DNA of 64,000 nucleotides from Dromaius novaehollandiae (GCF_036370855.1 NC_088103.1:34327904-34391903), one strand, 5' to 3'. Counted from the first letter of the stretch, positions 34,106 through 47,369 are shown. Numbers and translations: made by a program. Notes: generated by a model not told the origin, from the sequence alone.

Positions 34106-36834
34106 GTACCTATGTCCTGAACCTCTGTGCTTGATGCATCTCACCTTTTGTATGGAAAATAGCTGCCTCCTTCCCAAATTTAATGTGGTGATTGTTTCTT
34201 CTAACAACTAGGAAAGAGTGAAACAGGAACCCAAGCAGTCTGTTTCTCCTTTACTACACTGATAGCATTTATTAGTGTTAAGAGACCTCTACAGCTCTGG
34301 GCAGCAATATGGATTGCATGTTTTTCTTATTTAAAGACCAAGCAGAGTCAGAAATAGGTGATAAGTTTGGCTAAGCATCAAGTGCTGAATGAAAGGACTT
34401 GCATCTGAACAGGTAGGAAATGGCAGCAGCTTCCTTGCTGGGTATTCCTGCTCTTCTCCTGACCTGCCTTGCAGCATTAAAAGTCTGGGATTATTTGCTT
34501 TGATTGTAATTAATTGGGATTAATTGGAATGGGCTGCTGAGTCATCTCTTCCAATCTGCATATCAATGCCACCTTGCATCTTTTCCCCTTCCTATCCCAT
34601 CTGGAAGCAGAGGGATGAGAGGGCTTGTTAGAAGTGTTTGTGGCAGAGCTGTGGGAGTTGCCTGGTAGGAAATGCTGCCTCCTGCAAAAAGGTTTGCTTT
34701 ATGTTCAGCTCTTCTGGTTGCAGCCAAGGTACCTTACATCTTTCTTTCCCAAATAGATACTGATGCTGTTGTCTGAATAGCTCCAGAGGGAAGATCTCTG
34801 TGAAGAAATATGGAGATCCTAGGAGCTCTGCTTTTACTTATAAATGTGCAGTTTCTGGTCTGTAGCTCAGATGAATTGTCAGCTATATTTTTAATTAATC
34901 TTCCTCAGGACCAATAAGAGAACATAGAGACTAACTCTGCTGTCAGTTACTTGGATGGTAACAGGATCTGGCTTTTGAAGTTGTAATAACCAGTGTTGGT
35001 ACTGTTTATATAACAATAAGCCAGAGGCCCCATCTAGGATTATGGTTCATGCGGTCTGGTGCAGTGAGGAACACCCAGGAGAGTACAGGCTTTGCTTAGA
35101 AGAAGAACTTACCCTTCTTAAAAGGGTCTTCTGTAGGTCTGTATGACTTGCCTGGCAAACTTTTTTTTTATCTCTGTATCAAAAGAAGTCGTTTTAAGTG
35201 CCCAGGAGTTCAAGTTCACACTTCTTTCTTTTTGTTTTAAGAACAGTTTCTTAAAGCAAAACCTAATTAGAATAGCCATATAAGTAAGGTAATGTTATTT
35301 CCAGCTTTCTAAGAAAGTGTTGGAAGGGGAAAGTGCAAACCTTCACTATGTTTGGCAGCTTCCTAGGAAACTCTATCCCTGTGCTAGAGTGCATTAAAAA
35401 TAATGCTGTCTGGCAGCTATTTTGGAACCTGGTAGTAAACAACACTGTATCACAGACTTCTTATGTCCTTGTTAAATCTGAAATCATGAAAATCTCAGCC
35501 TTTAGCTGAAGCTCGTGGGGAACAAAGCAGTTGGTCACACTTAATTTTAATGATGTTTTGGTATTAAACTGTTCTTTCACTTTCCCCAAGCCCTGGAATG
35601 GGGTATGTGATAACACAGGATGAACTAAGACTCTCCGAAGGCTAATTCTCTGGTATAATTTTGCTTTGAGCTTGTCTGTTGATGCCTGCTGCTATATTGT
35701 CTCTCTGGCTGGGATTTCATCCAAGTTTGTAAGTAGAAATGAGGCTCAGCCCCTGAGTTTGGATCTAGCTCTGAGCTTTCCTGGAGCGCCAAGTGGCCTG
35801 GTGTGCGGTATGAGCTGTACCAACTCTGCTGATAAATCACATGGTCTTGGGTGATAAAAATCAATTTCTAAATTTAGGATACCAAAGAAAGCGGTACCCA
35901 TTATTAAGTGGGGAATTGCTTTTTTTCTCTGAGTCATTATTAACAAGATATATGTTACTGGAAAATTCATCTTTTTGTACTCCCCCTTCCCCCCCCACTA
36001 TTGAAGAAAGATTTATCTGTTCAGCATTTAACAACAGTGCCAGAGTATTAGTAAACATAAGCTTGTTATTTGGCATTCTGATGCTTAACTCGAGGGGAGA
36101 TCTGCAGCATAAAAGGGGGTTGGAATAATAAAACCCCAAGTGTAACTTGGGGAATAACGATAGTTGATGCTAGCCCTGAGGGTGTTATGTTTTTCCAGTT
36201 CAGCAGTGAATGAGATACTTGAATGAAAAAAAGCTGTATAATCATGGCTAGAGCTTTGTGTCTGGAGTTGTGGCTCATGTTCATCTTCAGTTATTCTGAC
36301 ATATGACCTGAAGAATTGCCTTGCTAAAGACGTTCAGAGATTTTTAGAAACCTGCTAGCTGAAGACCATGCTCACTCTGACTCCCCTAAGTCTTCTGCCA
36401 TCAAAATAAATTGTTCCCCCTCTCTGCTAAAGGCACGTAACTGATGTGTGTTTTTTTTCTTTGTCATCTTAACTAGCAATGATAAATGTTAAATATAAGC
36501 ATTCCTTGAGGGCATGCTGTACATCCAAAAAATAGATCCTTTTCTCGACTTGCAGGAGTGTTTAATGTCAATGAGAGCTGGATGGCTGACTTAATGGAGT
36601 GGAGGATAAAGCTCTAGGTGCAAAGGCTGGCTTGACAAGGTTGTGCATATGGTGCTATAGTTAGGTGCCACCTGCTTCCTCGTGTTTGTCGTGTGGCACA
36701 CGGGTCAGATGCAGTGGCTTGGTACATCCTTTATTTCTTGTACAATGATTTGATGCTCTTTTGGAATTGATTGCACATAGTCCCTTGCATTAACTTCTGG
36801 GCACCTGCTTACTGGAAAGATTGACAAAGATAGA

Positions 36835-37075
36835 AGGAATTCAGAAAAATTAAGTGTACAGTTATCAGTGGAACTGAAAAGATTGATTTAAGGACAAAGA
36901 TTGAAAGAGCTGAATATGGGTAACTTTGCCAAGCAGAGACTAAATAAGAAGGTATGGTGCAAACGTGAGGGAGGAAGACTTATTTAGTGTTCACTGGGTT
37001 TTAACAAGGATGAGCCAAAAAGACGACTTGATGTGATTAGCAGGAAAACTTTAAGACAGGCACTGTGCTATAGAA
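36835..37075 (+). repeat. CR1-type LINE fragment, strongly diverged
   Basis: Phrases in CR1 order: AAGATTGAAAGAGCTGAATATG, here split as AAGATTGAAAGAGCTG and AATATG, then AAGCAGAGACTAAATAAG, GACTTATTTAGTGTTCACTG, CGACTTGATGTGATTAGCAG and AGGAAAACTTTAAGAC. These parallel the CR1 tail phrases for 'GAAAGATTGAAAGAACTGGG', 'GAGAAGACTAAG', 'TATTTAGTGTT', 'GGGCTTAATGTG' and 'AGGAAAAACTTT'. An old, inactive, truncated copy. Confidence 0.65.
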
Positions 37076-37159
37076 GTCACAGGTCTTGTAACATCAGACC
37101 CTTATTGATTTACTTCTCAGGTAATAAATTTAGTCAAGGAACAATCCTTGTCTAGTAGA

Positions 37160-37240
37160 GAAGTTAATAGATTTGGGCCTGAAGGAATTACTCTGATTGT
37201 GTAGTCTGGTCCCTGTCTGGATGAATTAAATGGTGCAGTA
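37160..37240 (+). repeat. Possible tail of an old CR1/L3-like element
   Basis: AATAGATTTGGGCCTGAAGG followed by TGTAGTCTGGTCCCTGTCTG resembles the repeat-tail phrase 'ATAGATTTTAGGGCCAGAAGGGACC..ATCTAGTCTGACCTCCTG' common in reptile genomes. It is close to the CR1 fragment just upstream and may belong to it or be a separate insertion. Confidence 0.4.
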
Positions 37241-39740
37241 AGTCTTCTCCACCTGACCTTCCTGAGATCTCAGTGGTGGTAGGACTTATTGTACAGTCAG
37301 GAGGACTGATACTAGCCCTCCGGGGAGTTGGGCTTTCCCGGTTGATGGGTGAACAACTCCGACACCAGTGGCTGAAAAGCACTGCATAATTATCCAGGGA
37401 GGTTGGTGTGTGCTGCCGTACTTCAGCATGCCTCCTGTTGCTCTGTTAAAAACACCTTTACCTTTTCCTGCAATTTCTGCTGAGGTCCGTTACTAATCCC
37501 TTCTAACAGCTCATGGTTCATTTTTAACAGCCGGAAAGTACCAGGGATCTGAAAAGCCACTGACAGTGAACAGAGCAAGGTTTTACAGGACCTGACCTTG
37601 TTTCCTACAGATTTAGTGGCAAAACTCTCTCTGAATTGAGTAGGCTCAGAATTGGCCTCCCCTTCTTAGAGCAAAAAGGGCAAGCATATTCTCAGGGTTA
37701 CAGCTGTAGTATTTCTTGCTTCTCCATTTTCTGGTATAGTTTGCTCAAGATTTATAGAGCAATTATCGCCTGCCATCCTGATGATGGAGGTGTTTGGTGC
37801 AGTACTGAAATACCTGTGTTCGGACCTCGCTGACAGTGTGCGCCATGGGTTTATTGCACTGGCAAAGAGGCTCCTGGGTTGGGCGGAGGTGTGTGGGGTT
37901 TTCTTGTTTGTTTTTGTTTGCTTGTTTTCTCTCCCCTCTCCCCCTACTTGATTTGTGATCCTATATTCCTGACATCATTTCACAATCTATAGATTTCCCC
38001 ATCTTTCTGCTGAGAGTAGAGGGACCACGCTCATCTTGTCCATGCTGAGCCCAGCTTTCTTGGCCATGGTTAGCGTGGGAAATGGTGTGCTGCCTCCTCT
38101 CCATACTCTTACGCCCTCCCAGCCTGAGCAGATGTAGCCAGGAGGTCCAGGTACTTGGATGCTGCTCGTCTGGGACTCCGGAGGGGTTTGCTGTTGTTGT
38201 CCTTCTCCCTGAATTCCTGCCCAGACATCTCTCTCTTTTCAGTGCCTGCTGTTCGTTTTGGCATAAACCCCATTCTCTGCTCTTTGGTCGATGGGACGAT
38301 GAGTGTGCTACGTGCAGGAGAAAACACCCTACCCTCCTGATGGATGGCCCGATTTTTTTCCCCCTCTCCTCCCACACGGCTGTAGGAATATGAGTGTGTC
38401 CATGCCCTCTTCTCCCTCCCTCTGCCATCCTCCTGCTAGCCCACAGAGCTCCACTGAAGCTGTGACTCACTGCAAAGCCTCTCTTGTAATTCCCCTTGTT
38501 AACAGCCTTCATAGCTTTCCAATGCTTCCTGTACCTGCCCCCGAAATCCTTCTTTCCCCCTTCTTCCTAACTTTATTTCTACAACTCTTTGCTTGCAGGT
38601 GTGCTGGGAAGCCCAGGGCCAACCCTGCATGGAGCTGAGCTGTCATGTTGCTTTTGTTTTAGCAGCCTCTAGTGGGGAGAGTAATACAATTAAAACAGGG
38701 GCACGATTCCTTCCTTACTTCTGACTTTTCAGACCAGCCAAAGGGGTGAGTTGGTGTCTGGTGTCTGGGATGAGCTCTCTGTTATAAGCAGAGGCTGATG
38801 AACAGAAGAAAGGTCTGGTTTGTGGTTTCTTGTTGTCTGTTCCCCTTCCTTCCCCTCCAAGCGGTCAAGATAGGGGAGTCTTCTATTCCCAATGTGTGTG
38901 TAGAGGGGGAATAAAACTATTTGGAGGTGAATGAGTCACTTTTGTGAGTCACCAATAGTGGGAAGAGGGGGATTTAATATTTGTGAATCAGAAGCAGAAC
39001 ATACAGTCAGTTCCCTGCTTGGTGTGAGAGAGGAAATAATGGACACTTTCAAATAGTTACTTTCTCCACAGAAGAAGAAGCAGCAGGTTTAAGACTCCGC
39101 TTTAGCATCTCGGGGTGAATGATGGCAGCCCATGCGGGTGTTGTGGCTGTGCTGATCCCTCAGCCGGCTGCTTACGGAGGTGCTCGTGGCCCGTGTGGAG
39201 TTTTGTAAGCCCCAGGACTTCTGTTCCTCACTGCCAGTGACTTTCTTGGTATGAACTTGGACGTGCCTCCCCACATCTCACTTTTCCCCTCTATAATGGG
39301 ATGGCATTGCCAGTAACTTGAAGTTTAGTCAGAGCTAGACTTTGTGCCTTAAGCAGCCCATTTTCTTTCCCCAAATCTGTATATGCAGGCAAGTGCCACA
39401 GGCAGCAAAAGAGGGTGTCAAGCAAACTGCAAGGCAGTAAACCATGTTGTGGGTATGCTAATACCTTCTCTGAACTCCTGTTCTCTGCTGCATATGAAGA
39501 GTGTAACTGTCCAAAATCTCATAAGGGAGAGGGTGAGTAGCCCTGGTGGTTCAGGCAGCCCTTTAGTCCTTGTGCATTTACCAGCAGAAAGAGCAAGACT
39601 AGGAAGGCTCTGTCCTGGGATCGTTCTGTTCAAACGAAGTAGCAATTTGTGCAGGCAGTGCATATTTGGAGTAATACAGCTCCTTGCTCCAAGGCTTTTT
39701 GCTTTTAATTTAGACTAAATAGAAGAAATGGAGTTTGGGG

Positions 39741-39765
39741 GTGTGTGTGTGTGTGTGTGTGTGTG
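39741..39765 (+). repeat. (GT)n dinucleotide microsatellite
   Basis: Twelve GT units plus a G, uninterrupted, following TTTGGGG. Likely length-variable between individuals. Confidence 0.95.
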
Positions 39766-39907
39766 GTAGTGGACAGTCAGCGTGTGGGACTTTCCTCCCC
39801 GTGACCGCCAGCTGTCACTGTTGCCGCATGCACATCTAGCGGCTGATGAATTTTGTCTGGCTGTGATTTACAGCTGATCCCAGCGCTTTAAAGACTGACT
39901 CGTGTCC

Positions 39908-39985
39908 AGGCTGGATCAGGGCACCTTGTGCTAGGCACTGGGAAATGTGTAAGAAGACACTTGCTGCCCCAGTGAGCTGAGGTTG
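39908..39985 (+). repeat. Ancient interspersed-repeat remnant
   Basis: GATCAGGGCACCTTGTGCTA, then GGCACTGGGAAATGTG, TAAGAAGACACTTGCTGCCC and CAGTGAGCT closely parallel the widespread reptilian repeat phrase 'GATCAGGGCCCCATTGTGCTAGGCACTGTACAAACA..AAGAGACAGTCCCTGCCCCGAAGAGCT'. I am not certain of the element's library name. The match is stronger than for most other fossils here. Confidence 0.65.
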
Positions 39986-40142
39986 TTTGGTTCATCCTCA
40001 GTGGAAGAGAGTATTTAGCCTGGTCTTAACAACCTGGTCCTGAAGCCCGAATTTTATTGCCTATTAAAAGGCTCTGTAAGGGCACTGTATATATTTTTAG
40101 CACTCATACATTTCCTGCTTTCAGATCTAGCCTTTTTAGAGA

Positions 40143-40158
40143 TTTTTTTTTTTTTTTT
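40143..40158 (+). repeat. T16 homopolymer
   Basis: Sixteen T after AGAGA. No associated element recognised. Confidence 0.85.
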
Positions 40159-42926
40159 GGTTGTTACAGAACTCAAATTCCTTCTAACTGCTTCTCTGAT
40201 TAAACAATCATTTGTAAAAATGAGAAAAATGTAACAGTAAGTCAGGAAGGGTCACAGTAGGATCTAGCAGGCTTTCTCAGTGACAATGCGCTTCCAACCC
40301 TTCTCTCTCCTCCTGCCCTGCCCCTGAATTTGGGAGAGTGAGCCCCCAGCCACCCGTAATACGTGGGGCAGGTGCACCCTGAACAGTAGCTGTGCTTAAG
40401 GGAGAGCCAAGTACTGTGCCAGATTTGAAAGCCATATAAATGTATGTTAGAAAGTACCTGCTGAAATTAAAATACATGCCTATGTGTGCACACATGTATC
40501 CACACGTCCTTATACATATAAACATGTGCTAACTTCTTCCACCTTGTACCCTGCATGTATTTCCCTGGTTTAGATGAAGAAATAAGTTATTTGTGCTTGC
40601 AAATTGGAAGTGCTGCAGTTCGGCCTCCCCAGTGGGAAACAGATCAGAGATGGAGGCGTTCCTCTGTGTTTTTGCTAAGAGCTGCTCTAAAACTACTTGT
40701 AGGAGCAGTTAGCATCTATTCAAAGAATTGCACTCTTCCTACCTGAACTGATGACCACAAAATTCAATTGGTAGTGAACGGCTGCAGGCAAGGTGAGCCT
40801 GGAATTAGCTCAATGTATTCACCCCATGTTTTTGGAGACCATATGCCTATACTGTAAGTGTGTTTTACCTGAGTCCAGATATCCCAGAACTTGATACTTG
40901 AGTGGATTGAGTCAGCTCACTCTTATTTGAATTAACTCTTAATTTACTTTGTGGAGATTATGCAGCAGCTAAAGAATGCTTTTAAGCATGACCTAATTTT
41001 GGACTTCGATGGACCTTAAGGTCACCTTACCTATTGGACCAGATTCTGCTGCAAGAGATACAAATGCAGCCTGGAAACCATGCTGTCAGTCAGTGATGCT
41101 ACTCTGGACTTAGAGTGAAGAGCAGAGTTTGACCTCTAAAATTTAATTCCAGTAAAAGCAAACACCAGCTTCTCCATTTAGATTAGATCCTGCCTCATAC
41201 AAATATAATTCAGAAGAGAAAGTGAGCTACTGGCAAAGAGACAGATGGATAATCCCAGCCCCTGCTTTTTGTTCATGCACTTTGTTTTGTGTTTGTAAAC
41301 AACAACCTGTGTTTTTGTGTCAGTAATGGCTTCCATGAAGCAAGTGTGAAGAACAGCAAACTGACTTTTTTCCAATAGTTTTCTCAATTCCTGACCAGAT
41401 TAGAAGCACTGACTACAAAGGGGAAGAATTTGTGGGAATATGTGGCCATATATAGCTAGAAATTACATGAGAAGTCTCTTGAGAAGAAGTAGAGTTTAAA
41501 ATGGGTTCCTTCTTTTGAATCCACACTGCCACATCAGTAAGATTGCTCCTGTGCTAGGTGGCTGTGCGGCTAACAATAAAAAGGCATCTTTCCCATCTGC
41601 ATTTCTGCTTTTAATTTGACAGTGCAGAGGCCTGGTTTTCAGCCAGGTAAGTAGCTGTGCTTGTAGTCCTCCCTGCATCCTTAATGTAATTGTGTACTTA
41701 TACGTGGGGCTTTTGAATGCAAAAATAGCAAGTTATGATCAGACAAGTCATTTGTTTCTCTAATAGTGTTTTTGCATGTGCAGTTCAAATAAACACATTC
41801 AGAAACAAGGCGTACTGTTGGGTACTTTGAAAACTGGGTATTTCATCATCGAACTCGGAGACATGGAAGGAAGCTGATAAGCAATTTGGTTCTTTCAGGG
41901 CTTTCCTTAGCCTTTCTCGCATCCAGCAGGGCTCTGCTGCACGGCGCTTCTCCACATCAGTGTAAAGCAATTAAAAATAGATTGGTGATTTCTGTATGGA
42001 TCTCCAGGGAGCTGGCAGTAACGCAGGCCAGTGGTGGTGCTCCCCACACGGCTGTAACAGCAAAACTTGGTCTTTAGCTGTGATGCCTCCTTGCTTTTCT
42101 AGATACAACAGGTGCTGGGAGGAACGAGGTTTCATTTAGTTATGGTGGAGTGCCCCTGTCACAGGACGGACGGGGCTTGGGCTTGGTTTATGCGGGGGTA
42201 GCTGCGGACGGGGCAACTGGGGACAGGGTTTCTTGAAGTGTTGATGCATGAATGGGTCTGTGCACTACTCATTTTTTATAATACCTTCCCTTTGAGGTAT
42301 CAGGAAGCTCTTTTTTCTTTTCTATCTTCCTCTTTTTGTTTAACTACAGGTACTGCATTAAAATTCCTACTAAATAAATGTGGCAACCCTGGTGCTCTTT
42401 GTCTGTTTTCCAGATTTTTTGCTATGTTGAGGCTTGATCTTGTTTACCAGGTTTGCATAAACAGCCTCTGGCACTGCAAAAGTGGTAAAAGCAAAAGAAG
42501 GGTTAACCAAATGATGCCCACATACCAAGTTTGGGTATGAACACGTGTTCACATCGCAGGTAGGTGTGAGTTCAGTTTGTCTAGGCTGAACCAGAGTGAA
42601 TAAGCTCTGCTGAGATGCAGGTTATATATTAGGTAGACCTCAGCACCATACTCAATAGTCATACTGCTTCCAGGTGGCTTAGAGAGCAAAGTAAGCCTGC
42701 ATTTGGCCATGAAGTACAGCATAAAAATACCTAATTCAAGTCTTGTTGCGCTAAGTAGCAGGTGAGATACAAAGACGACTTAAGCAGTTTAAGAAGGGAG
42801 GGGGAGGAAGTGGCCTGCTCTGACCTAAATTCATTACAGCAGTTAAAAGATACAGGGCAAATGGTATAAGTTTGCTGCAAAGCAGTGAGACTTCCCCTCA
42901 TCTGACACTTAATGGATTAAGTGTTT

Positions 42927-42948
42927 AAAAAAAAAAAACAAAAAAAAA
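42927..42948 (+). repeat. A-rich tract (A12-C-A9)
   Basis: A low-complexity tract following AGTGTTT. No parent retroposon recognised. Confidence 0.85.
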
Positions 42949-44820
42949 CTGACTTCTGCACCAGCAGAAAGTGTCTGGAAATAAACAGAAAACCAGTCTG
43001 TCATGGGGGCACATGTTAACCCTGGTGTAAATCCATAGAATCTTGAGTGAGTTCATGCGGTTTTGCCAAAGCGTGATCGGGACTAGCCCTTCCCTGGGAC
43101 TTGCACTTGTTTACTCCTCACCGGATCTGTTCCGCAGACTTTTAAGAAAAGCTAGATAACCCACTGCCGGGTTTGTCGTGGCATCAGTTCCAAAAGAGGC
43201 CACTAGCTGTAGAACTTTCCTTCATCTGCACTCTGGAAACAAACAACCAATTTTTCATTTTTAGTGGTTAATTCTGAAAATATGAAGGTCTGTTTAGTCT
43301 TGTCTCCCTAACATAAACCAGCCAGAATAAGGCAGCTTAAAGGAAGTTTGCAACAAGTTCCCTTATTTGGAATAAGTCATTGTTTTAATGTGACTGCCGT
43401 GGGACTCTGGCTCCCCTGCGTGAGGCTCAGGGGATCTTACTGCTCTGGAGTTTCGCAGCAGGGCTGGATCAGGGTGACCAAGGTGGTGATGGACATGTCC
43501 ATGGGAATGTGGTGGGATGGGCACTGCCCTGCACTGTGCCTGCAGGTTGCACCAGGTTTGTAGGATCAGACTCTGGAGATAATGCAGCCCAGAAAAAAAG
43601 AAACTCAAAAGAAACTAAAATTTGTGTAGAGCCAAAATTTTGATGCAATCTCGGAGTGTTTATGCCAGCCTAGATCCGTCTTCCTTGCTTGAGGGAGGCT
43701 TTGAGCGTGGGCTCTGCCTCTGTCCAGAGGAAAGTCTTGTGCTGTTTGGGTACAGTCTGTCACGTGCGTTGCCTTCTGGTTATGTCAGGTGTGTCTTTCC
43801 CCTCCATGTGTGGGAAAAACCTGTAAATGTGGAAGAATGTGGTTCTGATTTTTCCACTTCTCTAAGACAAAACAGCTTCTCGCAAGCTTTTGCAGGAAGA
43901 GCTGCTGCCCATTGCAGGTTGGTCACTTTTGGGCAAGTGCCTCTCACCTTTGATCTAAGAGTGTCCCGTCGTGGTCCTGCTGAGCAGACAGAACGGTGCA
44001 GTGGCTGGATGGCCTCAGCTGCCGCGGGTCTGCCCAGCACCACCCCAGTGCTGCCTGCGGCGCCTCCGTCCTCTGCCTCTTGGCCCCAACTGCTGGCCCC
44101 GCTGCTTGTGGGGATCTTGGCTGTGCAAAAGAAGCACAGCACGGCCCCACAGTCCACCTTCTTGGACAGTGCTGAAGTGCAAGGCAGTGATTAGGCGGGT
44201 TGCAAAGTTTTTTCTGTGTTTCTAACCACCCAGAATTCCCAGTTTTTTGTGGTTCACTTTTTTCCTTCTATTATTTTATTTATTTTTTTTAAGTTTTGCA
44301 CATTGTATTGTCCTTCATGTGCTCTCTATCAGCATCCAAAGATTTCTGGTAACTTGCTAATGGCGTGAAGTGTTAAGCCCTTCCTATTTGCATCTTTCTT
44401 TGATACGAAATTACTCCCCTCTGCAGAAGGGGGAAGTGAGTTCTCAGAGCTGCTGCTGTTATGTGTGCTGGGAGCTAGATTTTGGTGAGCTGGGCTTGGT
44501 TTGAACTGTGGCGTGTTCTTTTTTTGAAGTCCAATTACTATTACCTTGGACAGAAGCAGAAAAAAAAACTAAAATGTGTGTAGTTCATTTCTATATATGG
44601 CTTGAAAGTTAAATACTGTGTAGTTCTGTTTGTTGGAACTGCATTGCACTCTGGTATTTTGTATGAAGGATGCTAAGCAGAATTAAAATATGGTAATACT
44701 CAGATACGCATTTGTTTGCAAGAAAGCTAATGGCACGTTCAGATCCAAGATGAGTGCTGTGAAGTCCTCCCAAGACTTCTTGCGGTATCAATACACTTAG
44801 TCTTACTGCAGCTGTGTGGG

Positions 44821-44848
44821 TTTTTCTTTTTTTTCTTTTTTTTTTTTT
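44821..44848 (+). repeat. T-rich tract
   Basis: T runs broken only by two C, ending in 13 T. Low complexity; no parent element recognised. Confidence 0.8.
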
Positions 44849-45180
44849 GAATTTGGTCATAAATCTGGAAGGTATATTTGCTTTGATAGGGAGGTGCTTA
44901 TCATTTCAGAGTCATTGAACTATATTTCTATAAATGGAGCTTTAAGCTCTGTCTAAATTACTTCCATGCCATATAAAATTTTTCACAGACCATTTTTAAG
45001 AACTAATGATGATTCTAAGACAATGGAAATCTGCATTGCCGTGAAGAAATACTGCCTTTTCACATAGCATTTTTCTTTAATGTAGGTATTATGTTCCTAC
45101 TGAAGGTGCTTTATGAACTTTGGACCCAGTTCAGCAGTCCATCCCTGTTTAACAAAGCATTAAGTACACCTAAATTCCAC

Positions 45181-46062
45181 CTAGGACAGGAGATCTAGGC
45201 CAAGTTCACATGGCAGAAGCAGGGAGGAAGCCCAGGAGAACCCACCTGCAGTCTCTTGAACTAGCGGTGGCATCTCCGAGCAATTCGTGGGAGAGTTGCA
45301 GCTGCCCTTCCAGGGCTTCAGCCCTGTTTCCACCCCAACAGTTCTTGAATGAATTGCAATGGGCCTGGGCTGGGGGCAGAGCTCACCCGAGATGTCGCGC
45401 CTAGCATTTGCTAAATCAGTGAGTGGTTTTTCGGAAGGACTGTGTCTCGCTAATGCCGTGGGACGGGGCAGCACTGGGGTGCTCCTCACTCCCGTTGGGA
45501 CTGCGTGGGGCCTCACCTGCCAGCAGCAGCCAGATGGGTGGGATGAGTTTTTGTAAACTGGGTCCTTTTTTACCTTTTCATGCCAACGCTTGCTCTTAAT
45601 TGACAGTTGGAACCGCGAGAGCTTATTTCCCCCTTTCCACCCACCTTTCCCTTTAATACTCCCACTTGCAGCGGGAGCAGTAATTACAGCTGCCTCTGGA
45701 TTGCTTTGCTTGCTCTGTAAACACAGAGCCTGACATCTGGCATATTTTGAAGTCACTTGATTGAATCTTGATCGTTCCTGTAAATAGGCTGCGTGTGTGT
45801 CATACCTCTGTGGCAGCACGCAGACGTAGCCTTTTCCTGTACCGACTGAAAGGGAGAGCTGCCTTTGTATATTCCCGTGGTGGTCGCGAGCTGGAGGACG
45901 GACCCCCCCATGGTACAAGCCGTGAAACAGGGGCTGCCCCCACTCCAGAGGAGTGGGAGAGTGCACACACACGCACGACTGTATCGGTTTAACGTTGGGC
46001 TCTGTGAGATGGATAAACAACGTAGATGGGAGAGACGAAATGCTGTTAGAGTTCAGGATCAA
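45181..46062 (-). other. Longest ORF in the window (293 codons), probably non-coding
   Basis: Open on the minus strand from 46062 to 45181. The product starts MILNSNSISSLPSTLFIHLT and is rich in Ser, Pro, His and Arg, with no membrane segment, zinc-finger spacing, repeat structure or family I recognise. It lies in antisense orientation within NEURL1 intron 1. Part of it (about 45580-45760) overlaps sequence that looks like a non-coding element (TAATTACAGCTGCC, CTTAATTGACAG). A chance ORF of this length is unlikely in any one place but plausible somewhere across six frames of 64 kb with moderate GC. Coding status is not supported. Confidence 0.15.
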
Positions 46063-46569
46063 GTCAGTTTTGGGGGAAGGGTCGTTTCTGGTAGGCTCGG
46101 CTGTGGGTGGGCATGAAGCAAAGTCTCTTTTCCAGATTTAGAAGCTTTTCTCTTTTCCTTTCTTTTTATTTCTAAACAGAAATTCCTTCCTAGTGTAGTA
46201 CGAAACTCTATAGCTTCCAGGTTGGCTCAGTATGAGCCAGGTGTTAAAATTGCTTCTATTTTTAAAAATTGGGAGATGCTCTTTGCAGAGTTTCCCACAT
46301 TGCAGTATAGCTTGGGGAAAAAAAGAAAAAACCTTATAGTGAGGAAATTCTGATGTATAACATGAGATTCAAAGACAGCCAATGATGTAGAGACAGGGAG
46401 AGTGAACCTGTGGTGGTTTGGGGTTTTTTTGGTTTGTTTTTTGTTTTCCAAAGGTGAAAGTCAACTTCTTTCTCGGAACAGAAGTCTGGTTAATCAGTGT
46501 GCTGATGGGATGGCATTTCCCTCCTCCCTGTATCTAAACATGGCCCTAAAATCATTACCAGAGGATGTT

Positions 46570-46710
46570 CTCACAGCCTCCTGGTGAGGTGGAAGAGTTG
46601 TTGCTAACTTACAGGTTGGGGAACAGAAAGAGGTGCAATGACTTGTCTGGGATCACAGAGGAAGATCAGCAGGAATCAATCCCAGGAATCCTGACTTCCC
46701 TTCTGGCTTT
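46570..46710 (-). repeat. MIR-like SINE fossil, antisense
   Basis: ACAGGTTGGGGAACAGAAAG, AGGTGCAATGACTTGTCTGG, GATCACAGAGGAAG and CAGGAATCAATCCCAGGAAT match the reverse complement of MIR ('ACAGATGAGGAAACTGAGGC..GTGACTTGCCC..GGTCACACAGC..GGGATTCGAACCCAGG'). Clear order and spacing. Confidence 0.75.
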
Positions 46711-47366
46711 TAGGCTGTGTTGGGGCAAGCATATTTTCTGCACTTACTACCTTTATTCAGGAACCGACAGAGGGGAAAAAATGTTTTAAAGTTACATTTG
46801 GTATAAACAATCTTTTCAATGCTTAATGTTGATACATGTCTTGTGACAAAGAAATACAAATGTTATGAGGGGCTACAGTCCTTGCACATTAAAGGGGAAG
46901 GGAATGAAATATTTCAGTTAATCTCTATAGCATAGTCCATATTTTCCTTGCTTTGGTTACATTTTTGTGAGGGGAGCTATGAATTCCCTTGCCTATTATT
47001 AATTTATTGTTACTGGAACATAATAGCACAGAATGCAGTTCGTCCAGGAAAAAAGCTTCAGCAGGGAGTGAGTCACTGATGGTAATAAACTTCCATCCCT
47101 CTGAATAGACCATAGGACCATTTAGAAAAATGTTTTTGCCGTGATTCCTGAATTGCTTGTGCTTTGTACAGCAGCTGGTAGAGATAAAACTGAACAGTGC
47201 TGCGCAGACTCCCTGTCTCCCCTCTATTACTATAGCATGTTTCTGAATCATACACAAAAAATGTTTTTGGTATGTAAAAGTGACTTCAGAAAAGCAATTC
47301 TGACTAGAGAGCAGCCAGTGCTGCAGTGGGAATACATTCTGCGAGCATGATGCAGTGTATGATATC

Positions 47367-47369
<3 letters not shown>

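Larger units (their letters stand above)
29126..36834. other. Intron 1 segment, mostly unique sequence
   Basis: 29280-30170 is relatively GC- and CpG-rich and carries overlapping ORFs on both strands that I do not recognise. 30180-30360 is AT-rich and holds an exact octamer ATGCAAAT at 30247-30254. 31640-31690 has a short imperfect tandem around CAGGGACATC. A MIR-like copy (32341-32475) and a T26 run (34074-34099) lie further on. 33840-35260 holds almost no ORF and nothing I can name. Confidence 0.5.
37241..45180. other. Intron 1 segment, mostly unique sequence
   Basis: Contains the (GT)n at 39741-39765, a MIR-family-like tail at 39908-39985, a T16 run at 40143-40158 and A-rich tracts at 42927-42948. 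37961-38640 and 43622-44225 carry overlapping ORFs on both strands without recognisable domains. 44890-45080 is AT-rich unique sequence. No exon or RNA gene recognised. Confidence 0.55.
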
